This document shows positions 8,412-16,711 of a stretch of DNA of 38,559 bases, one piece after another (the first letter of the stretch is position 1; each line of letters starts with the position of its first letter). Below the pieces are notes generated by a model. That model was not told the DNA's origin and made no database searches. It saw nothing but the letters and a program-made list of their open reading frames with translations. Made by a program: the position numbers and the translations under genes. Source of the DNA: Nitrospiria bacterium (GTDB taxonomy: Bacteria > Nitrospirota > Nitrospiria > JACQBZ01); the NCBI GenBank assembly GCA_919901335.1, contig CAKKOZ010000116.1, forward strand, positions 1 through 38,559. Reading direction: 5' to 3'.

Positions 8412-8907
8412 ATATCTTGACCCGCCCCGTAATCGGATTGACCACCAGCGTCAGGACGTTTTCATCCTCGTCCGTCAAATGCAGTGTCGTCTTATCCACC
8501 CGCCCCACGGGATAAAAATCGGTATAGGCCTCTCCCTCCGTCACCTTGCCCTGGTGAAGCGTGTCCGCGTCAACAAACCGGATCGTTCTCGGCAGGGCCG
8601 TGCGCGTCAGACCGGCGGCGGCCAGCGGGGTAAACTCGCCCTCCCCGGATCGGACCGTTGCCCAGTACTCGTGTTGTTTCAGATCATAATTTAAACGGTA
8701 GACCCGCTTCGTGGCCGAGGCACGATCCGAAATAAAATAGACCGTTCGGACCAGATGGCGGGCCGAAAGCTTCAGGTCGTTGCCGCTCAGGCTTCGGATC
8801 GTCGGAAAAGCCAGGATCGCCACCACCCCGAGGATCAGCAGGACAACGGCCAGTTCGAGAAAGGTAAAGCCCTTTTTATTCCAGATTCCAGCTTTCGACA
8901 TCGGCAT
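8374..8907 (-). CDS. gspH: Type II secretion minor pseudopilin GspH
   Basis: GspH joins the tip complex to the GspG fibre. The 177-residue product has a leader ending NKKG, then FTFLELAVVLLILGVVAIL with Glu at +5. The soluble part contains the family-like pattern of a helix (ARHLVRTVYFISDRASATKR) followed by beta strands (YRLNYDLKQHEYWA). Two ATGs two codons apart (8907 and 8901) are both possible; a purine-rich AGGGGAAGG precedes the first. It overlaps gspG upstream by about 32 bp and gspI downstream by 38 bp, so this part of the operon is tightly packed. Confidence 0.9.
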   Translation of the reverse strand: MPMSKAGIWNKKGFTFLELAVVLLILGVVAILAFPTIRSLSGNDLKLSARHLVRTVYFISDRASATKRVYRLNYDLKQHEYWATVRSGEGEFTPLAAAGLTRTALPRTIRFVDADTLHQGKVTEGEAYTDFYPVGRVDKTTLHLTDEDENVLTLVVNPITGRVKIYDGYREEIGKEA

Positions 8908-9379
8908 CCTTCCCCTCCCCGCCCGGCTCGCCGTCGCCTCCGTAACTGATCAGGTCGTAGTCCCCGTGACCGCCCGGACTGATATAGACGTACTCATGGC
9001 TCCAGGAATCCTTTGGCAGCTTGGGCAGGTACCCGCCCTCCCGCCAGTGCGACGGAATCGCGCCGATCGTGGGTTTCGTGACCAGGGCCGACAGACCCTG
9101 CTCCGTTGAGGGATAAAAACCGTTGTCCAGCTTATACAGATGCAGGCCTTGCTCGATGTTCTTTATTTGGACCATGGCCGCGGTCCGCCGGGCCTCGTCC
9201 GTCCGGCCCATGATTCTGGGGACGACGATCCCGGCCAGCAGCGCCAGGATGAAGACGACCACCATGATCTCGATCAACGTAAATCCGGATTGGCCCATGG
9301 TGCGGACCCCGCCGATTCCTGTAGGGGCGCAGCATGCTGCGCCCCTACGATCTGCAATGGTTGCCATTTGATCAATCAT
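8876..9379 (-). CDS. gspG: Type II secretion major pseudopilin GspG
   Basis: GspG is the main subunit of the periplasmic pseudopilus. The core is canonical: cleavage after GQSG, then FTLIEIMVVVFILALLAGIVVPRI with Glu at +5, YKLDNGFYPSTEQGL, and a C-terminal calcium-site region (YGGDGEPGGEGKDADVESW). The start is ambiguous. ATG at 9379 has GAGG five bases upstream and lies 3 bp after the gspF stop, but gives a 32-residue leader. ATG at 9298 gives a five-residue, uncharged leader (MGQSG) with a weak ribosome-binding site. Between them lies a 28-bp perfect palindrome read in frame. Cleavage would give the same mature protein in both cases. I list the longer form because of its ribosome-binding site. 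Confidence 0.93.
   Translation of the reverse strand: MIDQMATIADRRGAACCAPTGIGGVRTMGQSGFTLIEIMVVVFILALLAGIVVPRIMGRTDEARRTAAMVQIKNIEQGLHLYKLDNGFYPSTEQGLSALVTKPTIGAIPSHWREGGYLPKLPKDSWSHEYVYISPGGHGDYDLISYGGDGEPGGEGKDADVESWNLE
9321..9348. repeat. 28-bp perfect palindrome in the gspG leader region
   Basis: The left arm GTAGGGGCGCAGCA is followed directly by its exact reverse complement, giving a 28-bp perfect palindrome with no loop. It lies between the two possible gspG starts and is open in frame, encoding part of the putative leader. Palindromes of this type occur as dispersed intergenic repeats in many genomes, but I see only this copy in the window. Confidence 0.85.
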
Positions 9380-9381
9380 CC

Positions 9382-10635
9382 CTACCTCACGATTTGACTC
9401 AACTCAAAGATCGGAAGAAGAATGGCCATCACGATAAATCCGATGATCGCCCCCATTACAAGAATCATGACCGGCGTGAGGAGGGCCGTCAGTGTGCTGA
9501 TAATGGCCTCCACCTCGTTGTCGTAGGCCTCGGACACCTTGACCAGCATCGGTTCCAGCTCGCCGCTTTTCTCACCGACCGCGATCATGTGGGTCACGAG
9601 CGGGGGAAACATCCCGCTTTTCCGTAGCGGCTCGGCCAGACTCTGGCCCTCGCCGATGTTCTGCCGCGCGCGGTCGATCGCCTCGGCCAGCACCGTATTC
9701 TGCACCACGTTTCGGACCACACCCAGGGCCTGGAGCAGCGGCACGCCACCGGTGAGCAGCGTGCTGAGCGTCCGGGTGAAGCGTGAAATCGCCACCATCA
9801 GGATCACGCGGCCCATGATCGGAACCCGAAGAAGAAACCGATCATACCGCACCCGGCCCTCGGGCGTCTTGATGTATTGCTGAAAACCGAATAGTCCAAG
9901 AAATCCCGCCACGAAAAGAACCCACCAGTACCGGTTCAGGAAATGGCTTACCGCGATCAGGATGACGGTCGGCCAGGGCAGGACCTGGTGCACCTCCTCA
10001 AAGATCTGCGTAATCTTCGGGACAATGAAGGTGACCAGCCCAAACAGAATCAGCCCGCCGATGATCACCATGAAGACGGGATAGGTCAGCGTGGCGATGA
10101 GCTGGGTGCGGAGCTTGACCTGATACTCAAGATAATCAGCCAACCGGAGGAGCATCCCGTCCAGGGTGCCGCTGGCCTCGCCAGCCTTGACCATGTTGAT
10201 GTAGATTTCCGAGAAAACGGCCGGGTATTGCGACAGCGCCGCCGCCAGAGAACTGCCCTCCTTCACCCGCTCGCGGACGCCCGCCACGATCCGTTTCAAC
10301 TCGCCCTTTTCGAGTTGATCCATCAGGGCCGAAAGGGCCTCCATCAGCGGAAACTTCGCGGCGGTCAAGGTCGCGAGATGGCGGGTCATCAGCGCGACCT
10401 CCATCATTCCGGCGCGCTCCGACACCTTAATCCGCGACCGCCAGGACCCCGCCGGCACGGCCGGCTCCGCCGAGCTGAAGCCGTACGCCGCCTCGCCGGC
10501 GCCTTCCACGACATCGGTGGGATAGATCCCGGACTGGCGCAGTTTGACCCGCGCAGTCTTCGGGCTGTCCGCATCAATGATGCCGGAGACGTCCCGGCCT
10601 TGGGTCGTCAGCCCCTTGTACTCATACACCGGCAT
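9382..10635 (-). CDS. gspF: Type II secretion platform protein GspF
   Basis: GspF is the polytopic inner-membrane platform protein thought to transmit GspE motion to the pseudopilus. The 417-residue product begins MPVYEYKGL, the usual start of the family. It has two repeated cytoplasmic helical domains (MMEVALMTRHLATLTAAKFPL; RFTRTLSTLLTGGVPLLQAL) and three membrane segments, near 180-205, 225-250 and at the C-terminus (LLTPVMILVMGAIIGFIVMAILLPIF, split here by family convention). The paired motifs MVKAGEASGTL and MIAVGEKSGEL are signature GspF/PilC features. It starts 6 bp after the gspE stop and ends 3 bp before the longer gspG start. Confidence 0.96.
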   Translation of the reverse strand: MPVYEYKGLTTQGRDVSGIIDADSPKTARVKLRQSGIYPTDVVEGAGEAAYGFSSAEPAVPAGSWRSRIKVSERAGMMEVALMTRHLATLTAAKFPLMEALSALMDQLEKGELKRIVAGVRERVKEGSSLAAALSQYPAVFSEIYINMVKAGEASGTLDGMLLRLADYLEYQVKLRTQLIATLTYPVFMVIIGGLILFGLVTFIVPKITQIFEEVHQVLPWPTVILIAVSHFLNRYWWVLFVAGFLGLFGFQQYIKTPEGRVRYDRFLLRVPIMGRVILMVAISRFTRTLSTLLTGGVPLLQALGVVRNVVQNTVLAEAIDRARQNIGEGQSLAEPLRKSGMFPPLVTHMIAVGEKSGELEPMLVKVSEAYDNEVEAIISTLTALLTPVMILVMGAIIGFIVMAILLPIFELSQIVR

Positions 10636-10641
10636 CGCCCG

Positions 10642-12354
10642 TTACCCCATCACCAATTCTTCTTGCGTGACTCGAAGAATTTCTTCCAGGGTCGTGATGC
10701 CATTCACCACTTTTCGGGCGCCGTCGTCCCGAAGCGTCCGCATTCCTTTTTCGATCGCCCGGTTCTTGATCTGATTGGAATCCGTCTTGGCCAGGATCAT
10801 CTGCCGGATCTCATCATTGATCAAAAGAATCTCGTAGATGCCGGTCCGGCCGTGGTATCCGGTCCGCATGCATTCGGCGCACCCGGTCGCGCGGTAGAAG
10901 GTCGGCCGCGCCGGCCCGGTCTTGAAACCCAGCTTGGCCAGTTCTTCCGGCACGGGCGTGTAGGCCTGCCGGCAGTGCGGACAGACGCACCGCACCAATC
11001 GCTGCGCGATGATCGCCGCCACGGAGGAGGAAACGAGAAAAGGCTCGATTCCCATGTCGATCAGCCGGGTAATGGCGCCCGCCGTGTCGTTGGTATGAAG
11101 CGTTGAGAAAACGAGGTGGCCGGTCAGCGAGGCATGGATCGCAATCTCGGCCGTCTCGGCGTCCCGGATTTCGCCCACCATGATCACGTCCGGGTCCTGA
11201 CGGAGAATGGACCGGAGGCCGTTGGCGAACGTCAGGTTGATCTTGGGGTTGACCTGCATCTGCCCGATGCCCTTCAGCTGGTACTCGATGGGGTCCTCGA
11301 TCGTGATGATATTTTTGTCGGGAGAATTGATCCGGCTCAGCGCCGAGTACAGTGTCGTGGTCTTGCCGCTGCCGGTCGGCCCGGTCACAAGCACGATGCC
11401 GTGGCTGAGTTGGATCAGATGGAGCAGGGTCTGCCGTTCTTCCACCGTCAGACCGATGTCCTCGAGATTTAGAAGGCTGGTGCTCTTGTCCAGAAGCCTC
11501 AGCACCACCCGCTCGCCGTGGGCCGTGGGGATCACCGAAACGCGAATGTCGACATCCCGGCCGGCGATCTTGATTCCGATCCGGCCGTCCTGAGGCAGAC
11601 GCTTCTCGGCGATATTCAGACCGGCCATGATCTTGACGCGGGAGATGATGCTGGACTGGAAGCGTTTGGGCGGCGATAAGATCTTATATAGGATGCCGTC
11701 GATCCGGTACCGGATCTCGAGATCCCGTTCAAACGGCTCGATGTGAATATCGCTCGCCCGGTCTTTGACCGCCTGGAACAGCGTCGAGTTCACCAGCCGG
11801 ATGATCGGCGCCTCGTCCGTTGCCTCTAAAAGATCCACCGGCTCCTGAAGCTCGCTGGCCAGGAGGTCCAGGCTTTCGGCACTCAAGTCTTCGATCACCT
11901 GCTGCGCCGTGTCCGAAACGCGGTCGTAGACCTGATTGATGCAGTGTAAAATCGCCTTGGCCGGAACCAGGACGGCTTGGACGTCGCGTCCCAGCAGCGC
12001 CCGGGCATCGTCCAGGGCGGCGAGGTGGAGCGGGTTGGCCGCAGCCATCATCACGCGGCCGTTTTCCTCACGGATCGGAAGGATCTCGTATCGCTTGGCA
12101 AACCCGATCGGGATTTTAGCGAGGAGCGCCGGATCCACCTGGGCCGGCAGGAGATCGGGGAGATAGGGAAGATGAAACTGAAGGCTCAGGGCCTCCAGCA
12201 CCTCGCCCCCCTTTGCCGCGCGCATCCGGATCAGGATTTCGCCGAGCCGCCCTTCTTTTTCCTGCTGAAGGCTCAGGGCCTCGCGGATCTGCTCGGCCGA
12301 AACGGCAAACTTGTCCTGGAGGATTTGACCGATACGCTGCCACGGGCTGGACAT
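10642..12354 (-). CDS. gspE: Type II secretion ATPase GspE with MshEN domain
   Basis: GspE is the cytoplasmic hexameric ATPase that drives pseudopilus assembly. Over 570 residues, the N-terminal MshEN-type region (1-150) has two 24-residue motifs at 7-30 (RIG...Q30) and 36-59 (RLG...Q59), separated by five residues. This matches the known c-di-GMP-binding pattern. The ATPase core has Walker A GPTGSGKT (325-332), an Asp box (TIEDPIEY, about 351-358), Walker B (DVIMVGEIRD) and His box (STLHTND). Two CxxC pairs (CPHC about 458-461; CAEC about 492-495) form the expected zinc site. The gene begins 8 bp after the gspD stop, with GAGGT about ten bases ahead of the ATG. Confidence 0.96.
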   Translation of the reverse strand: MSSPWQRIGQILQDKFAVSAEQIREALSLQQEKEGRLGEILIRMRAAKGGEVLEALSLQFHLPYLPDLLPAQVDPALLAKIPIGFAKRYEILPIREENGRVMMAAANPLHLAALDDARALLGRDVQAVLVPAKAILHCINQVYDRVSDTAQQVIEDLSAESLDLLASELQEPVDLLEATDEAPIIRLVNSTLFQAVKDRASDIHIEPFERDLEIRYRIDGILYKILSPPKRFQSSIISRVKIMAGLNIAEKRLPQDGRIGIKIAGRDVDIRVSVIPTAHGERVVLRLLDKSTSLLNLEDIGLTVEERQTLLHLIQLSHGIVLVTGPTGSGKTTTLYSALSRINSPDKNIITIEDPIEYQLKGIGQMQVNPKINLTFANGLRSILRQDPDVIMVGEIRDAETAEIAIHASLTGHLVFSTLHTNDTAGAITRLIDMGIEPFLVSSSVAAIIAQRLVRCVCPHCRQAYTPVPEELAKLGFKTGPARPTFYRATGCAECMRTGYHGRTGIYEILLINDEIRQMILAKTDSNQIKNRAIEKGMRTLRDDGARKVVNGITTLEEILRVTQEELVMG

Positions 12355-12362
12355 GGATGAGA

Positions 12363-13868
12363 CTACCTCATATCCTGTGGCAGGTTGATGCTGTTCAAGA
12401 ATTGCTCACTCAGCGTCTGATTTCTAAATGCCCCTTCGGATATCGTCCGTTTCATGGCCTCGCCCTTTTGCCGTCGCAGCGCGTCCAGGTCCTGGCTGTC
12501 ATGCACGATATGCGGCGTGAGAAAGATGAGGAGATTCGTCTTGCTAATCCGTTTCGACTGAAATTTAAACAACCATCCGATCAACGGAATGTCCCCCAGA
12601 AGCGGGATTTTTCGATCGACTTTACTCACATCATCCCGCATCAATCCGCCGATCACGACCGTCTGCTTGTCAGCCACGATGACCGTCGTCGTCGTTTCCC
12701 GCTTGTTGGTGGTCGGTCCGAGCTCAATCAGAACCGACTGCGGGGTCTCGGCCAGACTCGAGATCTCCTGACGGATATCCATCTTGACCCGATCCCCTTC
12801 CATAATTTCCGGGGTGAGTTCCAGTTGAACCCCGACGTTTTCCCGTGTCACGTTTCGCTGGGTGACCCCGCCCGTCGTCTGACCGGTGCTGCTTACAAAG
12901 GGCACGTTTTGACCGACCAGGAGCTTGGCCTTCTGGTTGTTCATCGTCAGGATCTGGGGCATGGACAGGACGTTGACGTCCGATGCGCTCTGCAACGCCT
13001 TCAAAAGCACCTTGACATTGACGGTGCTGACGCCGATATCGATACCCGAGAGGTCCGTCAGGCCCGCGATATCCTCGGGCGCCTGGTTAAATCCGCCGAA
13101 GGCCGTGACATCCTGATTGTCCGATTGGTAACCGGCAATCACCCCCAGCTCCGTTCCCAGCTCCTTGAGTTTATCCTGGCTGACCTCCATGATGACGGCT
13201 TCGACATAAACCTGGCGTCGCCGGACGTCCAGTTTCCCGATCACCTCTTTGAGCATTTCGTAATCGCGCGGGGAGGCCGTGATCAACAGGGCATTGGTCG
13301 CTTTATCCGGGATAATCTGGATCGGGCCCTCGAACTCTCCCGGCGACCGGATCACCGGACGGCCGGCTGCCGGCGGGCCGCCGGTCCGCGTCACCAGGCC
13401 GGCGAGCAGTTTCGCCGTCTCCTCGGCGCCGGCATTCTCAAGATAGTAAACATTAATATTCCGCTCCGGCGGGACATCCGATGCCGGAAGGATCTGAACC
13501 ATATCGCCGGATGCGACGGCCGCAAACCCCTTGATGTCCAGAACGGATAGGAAAACCTGGTAGACCTTGTCCACGGAAATTTTGGTGGGTGAAAAGATCG
13601 TCACCTTGCCCCGCACGCGTTCATCAATAATAAAATTCTTGCCGATGATTTCGCTGATGAACTTCACAAAAACCGGCAGGTCGACGTTATTGAAATCGAG
13701 GGTGATCAGCCGTTCTCTGACCAGCTTGGGCAGCTCCGAAATCAGAGGAGGGAGCGGCTGGACCACGGGGGCTTCCGGCGGTTGAGCGACGACCGGTCGG
13801 ACCGGAGTCATCAAAAAAAACAGGCCGACGAACAGCCCGAGAAGCAGCGGACGATTATCGAATCTCAT
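12363..13868 (-). CDS. gspD: Type II secretion secretin GspD, compact form
   Basis: GspD forms the outer-membrane channel. The 501-residue product has a signal peptide and an N0 domain (about 55-130, LDFNNVDLPVFVKFISEIIGK). Only one further N domain follows (about 137-230, NINVYYLENAGAEE ... ATNALLITASP), resembling N3. The secretin core comes last (about 285-455), with VGQNVPFV and the signature VDRKIPLLGDIPLIGW (417-432). Usual GspD proteins have N0-N1-N2-N3 and about 650 residues, so two N domains seem to be missing. It overlaps the gspC end by 14 bp. No lipobox is visible, so the need for a pilotin is unclear. It could be called a PilQ-like secretin, but its place inside the gsp operon favours GspD. 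Confidence 0.93.
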   Translation of the reverse strand: MRFDNRPLLLGLFVGLFFLMTPVRPVVAQPPEAPVVQPLPPLISELPKLVRERLITLDFNNVDLPVFVKFISEIIGKNFIIDERVRGKVTIFSPTKISVDKVYQVFLSVLDIKGFAAVASGDMVQILPASDVPPERNINVYYLENAGAEETAKLLAGLVTRTGGPPAAGRPVIRSPGEFEGPIQIIPDKATNALLITASPRDYEMLKEVIGKLDVRRRQVYVEAVIMEVSQDKLKELGTELGVIAGYQSDNQDVTAFGGFNQAPEDIAGLTDLSGIDIGVSTVNVKVLLKALQSASDVNVLSMPQILTMNNQKAKLLVGQNVPFVSSTGQTTGGVTQRNVTRENVGVQLELTPEIMEGDRVKMDIRQEISSLAETPQSVLIELGPTTNKRETTTTVIVADKQTVVIGGLMRDDVSKVDRKIPLLGDIPLIGWLFKFQSKRISKTNLLIFLTPHIVHDSQDLDALRRQKGEAMKRTISEGAFRNQTLSEQFLNSINLPQDMR

Positions 13869-14721
13869 AGGAGAACGACTCTTTTTGGTTGTTCCGCATC
13901 AGATCCATTGTGATACTGGATTCGTCCTTGAGCTGGTTGAAGACCTGCATGAAGGTCTGCGGATCCTTCACCTCGATTCCGTTGATGCGCTGGATCACAT
14001 CGCCGTTTTTAAGCCCGATCCGCTCATAGAAACTGGCGGACGAGATTGAGACGACCCGAAAACCGTCGCTTTTTCCATCCGGGCTCAAGTTCGGCACCAC
14101 GCGGGCTTTCGTCATAAGCTGCGGCAGATTTTCCAGTGCGGCCGTCACTTCCTGCTTATCCAGAACCCAGCTGTTCTGAGCTCCGGCCGGACGGGGCGCC
14201 GTTGTCGGAACCGGCATCGCGGTCGGAAGCGTCGCCGTCTGACCGGGGGCGCCTTCTTCCTCAACCGTCAAGGTCTCCCGGATATCCCCGCGTAGAAACG
14301 TGACCTCGTTTCGGGTCACCTCGATCAGCTTGGCATCCGTTCCGACGATATCCTCGATATGATAAAGACGCTGCTCCTTCGTCCCCAGATCCTCGATCAC
14401 GGCCAGGGATTCCTCCGGCTCTCCCACGATCGTCCCGACCAAGCGGACGCGGAGCGGCGGGAGTTGAACCGGCGGGGGCGCCTCCTCCGGGCCGGCGATG
14501 GTCGCGGACGGTTTGATTCCGAAGATATTCCGGTCCACGATGGACGAGTAGATTTCGGCCATCGGTTTCACCTGCGCCTCGGTCGTAGCGACCCACTCCA
14601 TCGCGGGCGAATGGGCCGGCAATTCCAATTGTCGGCCGATAAACAGACTCACCAGATCGGCCACAAAATAACTGAAGCCCAGCAGGAACAGGACATGGAC
14701 GGTCCAAAGATATCGTTTCAT
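13855..14721 (-). CDS. gspC: Type II secretion protein GspC with PDZ domain
   Basis: GspC connects the inner-membrane platform to the secretin and may recruit substrates. The start ATG at 14721 has GGAGG eight bases upstream; a TTG start five codons earlier is less likely. The 288-residue product has one N-terminal membrane helix (VHVLFLLGFSYFVADLVSLFI). A periplasmic homology region follows (IVDRNIFGI ... PLRVRLVGTIVGEPEESLAVIEDL), then a Pro/Ala linker and a C-terminal PDZ domain (FRVVSISSASFYERIGLKNGDVIQRINGIEV). Residue order and length match the family. It is the first gene of the gsp operon, behind a candidate sigma-70 promoter. Confidence 0.94.
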   Translation of the reverse strand: MKRYLWTVHVLFLLGFSYFVADLVSLFIGRQLELPAHSPAMEWVATTEAQVKPMAEIYSSIVDRNIFGIKPSATIAGPEEAPPPVQLPPLRVRLVGTIVGEPEESLAVIEDLGTKEQRLYHIEDIVGTDAKLIEVTRNEVTFLRGDIRETLTVEEEGAPGQTATLPTAMPVPTTAPRPAGAQNSWVLDKQEVTAALENLPQLMTKARVVPNLSPDGKSDGFRVVSISSASFYERIGLKNGDVIQRINGIEVKDPQTFMQVFNQLKDESSITMDLMRNNQKESFSYEIR

Positions 14722-14743
14722 GGTGAGTGCCTCCAAAGTGGGT

Positions 14744-14774
14744 ATAATCTGTCATATTTCAAATGGTTTGTCAA
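14744..14774 (-). promoter_or_regulatory. Candidate sigma-70 promoter of the gsp operon
   Basis: On the minus strand TTGACA (14769-14774) is a perfect -35 element and GATTAT (14744-14749) a 4/6 -10 element, with a 19-bp spacer that is slightly long. It lies about 22 bp before the gspC start and back to back with the aarF-like gene's promoter. Confidence 0.5.
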
Positions 14775-14793
14775 CAGACAATGCTCATCGCCG

Positions 14794-14822
14794 TTGACTC
14801 TCCACCCTGCGTGTGATATAAC
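14794..14822 (+). promoter_or_regulatory. Sigma-70 promoter of the AarF-family gene
   Basis: TTGACT (14794-14799), a 17-bp spacer and TATAAC (14817-14822) match the consensus at 5/6 positions each, with an extended -10 TGA before TATAAC. The start codon follows about 26 bp downstream, after an AAGGAG ribosome-binding site. Confidence 0.7.
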
Positions 14823-14848
14823 CCAACCACCTTGATAAGGAGCGCTTC

Positions 14849-16492
14849 GTGTCATCCCGTTCCTGGCTGGGCCTGCGGGTCATCCGGATACTTCTTTTTG
14901 TGTTGGGTGCCGCCGCCTCGTACCGCATTCATTATGGGTGCTCCCCCTTTTACGGCGAGGAAACCCTCCGGCGGCGGCGCTCCCGGCTCCATCAAAAGAA
15001 GGCCGACCGGCTTCTCCGTCTGGCGATCGAACTCAAGGGAATCCTGATCAAACTGGGACAGTTCCTGAGCGCCCGCGTGGATCTCCTGCCGGAGGAGTAC
15101 ACCCGGATCCTGGCCCAGCTTCAAGATGCCGTCCCCCCGGCCGACTTCACCCTCATCAAGCAACGCCTTCGGGACGACCTGGGGAAAAATCCTGAAGAGG
15201 TATTCTCCGTCTTTAACGAAACACCGATCGCGGCCGCCTCGCTCGGGCAGGTCCATGAGGCTGTCCTCAAAGACGGCCGACGGGTCGCGGTCAAGATTCA
15301 GTATCCCGGCATCCGGAGAATCGTCGAGGCCGATCTTCGCGCGGCCCGGTGGGCCTCCTGGTTTCTGCAGCGGTTCCTCCGCCGGATCCGCTTCGACATC
15401 CTCTACCAGGAATTCTCCCGCATCCTCCATCAGGAGCTGGACTATATTCAGGAAGCGCGAAACGCCGAGCGATTTTATCAGAACTTCGACGGGGACGACC
15501 GGATCGTCGTCCCAAAAGTAATATGGGACTACACCACGCCGCATGTCCTGACGCTGGAATTTGTGGAGGGAATCAAGATCACCGAGTTTGAAACGATCCG
15601 GGCCGCCGGCGTGGAGCTCCCGGCACTGGCGCGGCTGCTGATGGAGTCCTACATGAAGCAGCTCTTCGCCCATCGGTTTCTTCACGGCGACCCGCATCCC
15701 GGCAACCTGTTTGTCCGGCCCGGCCGGACTCCCGAGGCCGGACCGATCCTGGTCTTCGTCGATTTCGGCCTGATGCAGCCCCTGACCCCCGCCGTACGGG
15801 AGGGCATCAAGACCACCGTGGGCGGCATCATGGATCGGGATATCCCCCGGATCGCCCAAGGCCTGTTCGACCTCGGCTTCATCGACCGCACCGGCGACCG
15901 CCGGGCGATCGAACAAATCGCGGCCTTCTTCATCGAGAAATACCGCGACATCTCGCCCAAGTCCTTCCGCGAAATCGGGATCGGCGACATCGCCCACGAC
16001 CTGCAGCAGATCTTCAGCCTTTCCTCGGCCATTCAGATCCCCAATAACTTCATCCTGATCTGGCGGACGCTGGGGATGCTCAACGGAATCAACTCCAGGC
16101 TCGATCCGAATCTGAACATCATCGAGCTGGCCAAACTCTACGCCGTTCCGTTCATCCGATCGGAAGAGGGCTGGTTCGACCGGCTCTGGAAGACGGGACA
16201 AGGGGTGGGCGGGTCTCTGCTGGCGCTGCCCAAGGCGCTGGAGACCTTTCTGGTCATGGCCAATCGAGGTGAGTTCCAAACCAAGATGTCATCGGAGGAT
16301 GTCACCGGCGCTTTGTTGAGGCTGTACCGGTTGGTCTATCGCACGATCCTGGGCGCTTTCTTCCTGGCCTTGCTGGTCATCGCCCGATATTTTGAGCATC
16401 GAGGGGATGGGCTCGAAAGCCGGACGGCGGCCGCCGCCGCAATGGTCATGGGCATCCTACTGGGATGGTCATTGCTGAACGATCGCCGATGA
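14849..16492 (+). CDS. AarF/UbiB (ABC1) family atypical kinase
   Basis: Members of this family are protein-kinase-like ATPases needed for ubiquinone or other isoprenoid lipid metabolism; the precise substrate is unknown. The start is GTG with AAGGAG six bases upstream. In 547 residues the key motifs are present: KxGQ (KLGQ, 68-71), the Ala-rich loop IAAASLGQVHEA (127-138), the lysine in VAVKIQYPG (Lys149), HGDPHPGN (279-286) and VDFG (Asp305). Two hydrophobic segments at the C-terminus (TILGAFFLALLVIARYF and AAAMVMGILLGWSLL) suggest membrane anchoring. The stop codon is followed in the same frame by a HEAT-repeat ORF. I leave the gene symbol empty because UbiB-type function is not proven here. 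Confidence 0.92.
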   Translation: MSSRSWLGLRVIRILLFVLGAAASYRIHYGCSPFYGEETLRRRRSRLHQKKADRLLRLAIELKGILIKLGQFLSARVDLLPEEYTRILAQLQDAVPPADFTLIKQRLRDDLGKNPEEVFSVFNETPIAAASLGQVHEAVLKDGRRVAVKIQYPGIRRIVEADLRAARWASWFLQRFLRRIRFDILYQEFSRILHQELDYIQEARNAERFYQNFDGDDRIVVPKVIWDYTTPHVLTLEFVEGIKITEFETIRAAGVELPALARLLMESYMKQLFAHRFLHGDPHPGNLFVRPGRTPEAGPILVFVDFGLMQPLTPAVREGIKTTVGGIMDRDIPRIAQGLFDLGFIDRTGDRRAIEQIAAFFIEKYRDISPKSFREIGIGDIAHDLQQIFSLSSAIQIPNNFILIWRTLGMLNGINSRLDPNLNIIELAKLYAVPFIRSEEGWFDRLWKTGQGVGGSLLALPKALETFLVMANRGEFQTKMSSEDVTGALLRLYRLVYRTILGAFFLALLVIARYFEHRGDGLESRTAAAAAMVMGILLGWSLLNDRR

Positions 16493-16504
16493 GCCGGACC
16501 TGTT

Positions 16505-16711
16505 GTGCCTTTATTAAAGGACGGCTCTTCACGCGTGCGCTCGGCCACGGCCCGCGCGCTGGGGATGGCTGCGGGATCGGACGTCCTGCCCGCGCTGGCA
16601 GAACGGTTGCAGGATGACGAGTTGCCGGTGCGCTGCTACGCCGCCGGCGCCCTATTACGGATTATGGATGAACATCATCGGAGGATGGAAACAGATGAAA
16701 ACGTTCTTTAA
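16505..16711 (+). CDS. HEAT-repeat fragment or small HEAT protein
   Basis: The 68-residue ORF starts with GTG and reads as about two HEAT repeats (PLLKDGSSRVRSATARALG; VLPALAERLQDDELPVRCY). It is in the same frame as the AarF-family gene, only four codons after that gene's TGA, and the first repeat seems to lack the start of its first helix. No convincing ribosome-binding site precedes the GTG. It may be a remnant of an AarF-HEAT fusion cut by a nonsense change, a read-through extension or a small separate protein. Its 3' end overlaps the next gene's start by 17 bp in another frame. Confidence 0.5.
   Translation: MPLLKDGSSRVRSATARALGMAAGSDVLPALAERLQDDELPVRCYAAGALLRIMDEHHRRMETDENVL

Noticed and set aside
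12363..13868. Secretin as PilQ of the type IV pilus
   Set aside because: It overlaps gspC and precedes gspE inside a full gsp operon, and it lacks the AMIN domains typical of PilQ.
15610..15650. GG-N10-GC spacing resembling a sigma-54 promoter
   Set aside because: It lies within the AarF-family coding region with no gene start downstream; a match of this length is expected by chance in GC-rich DNA.
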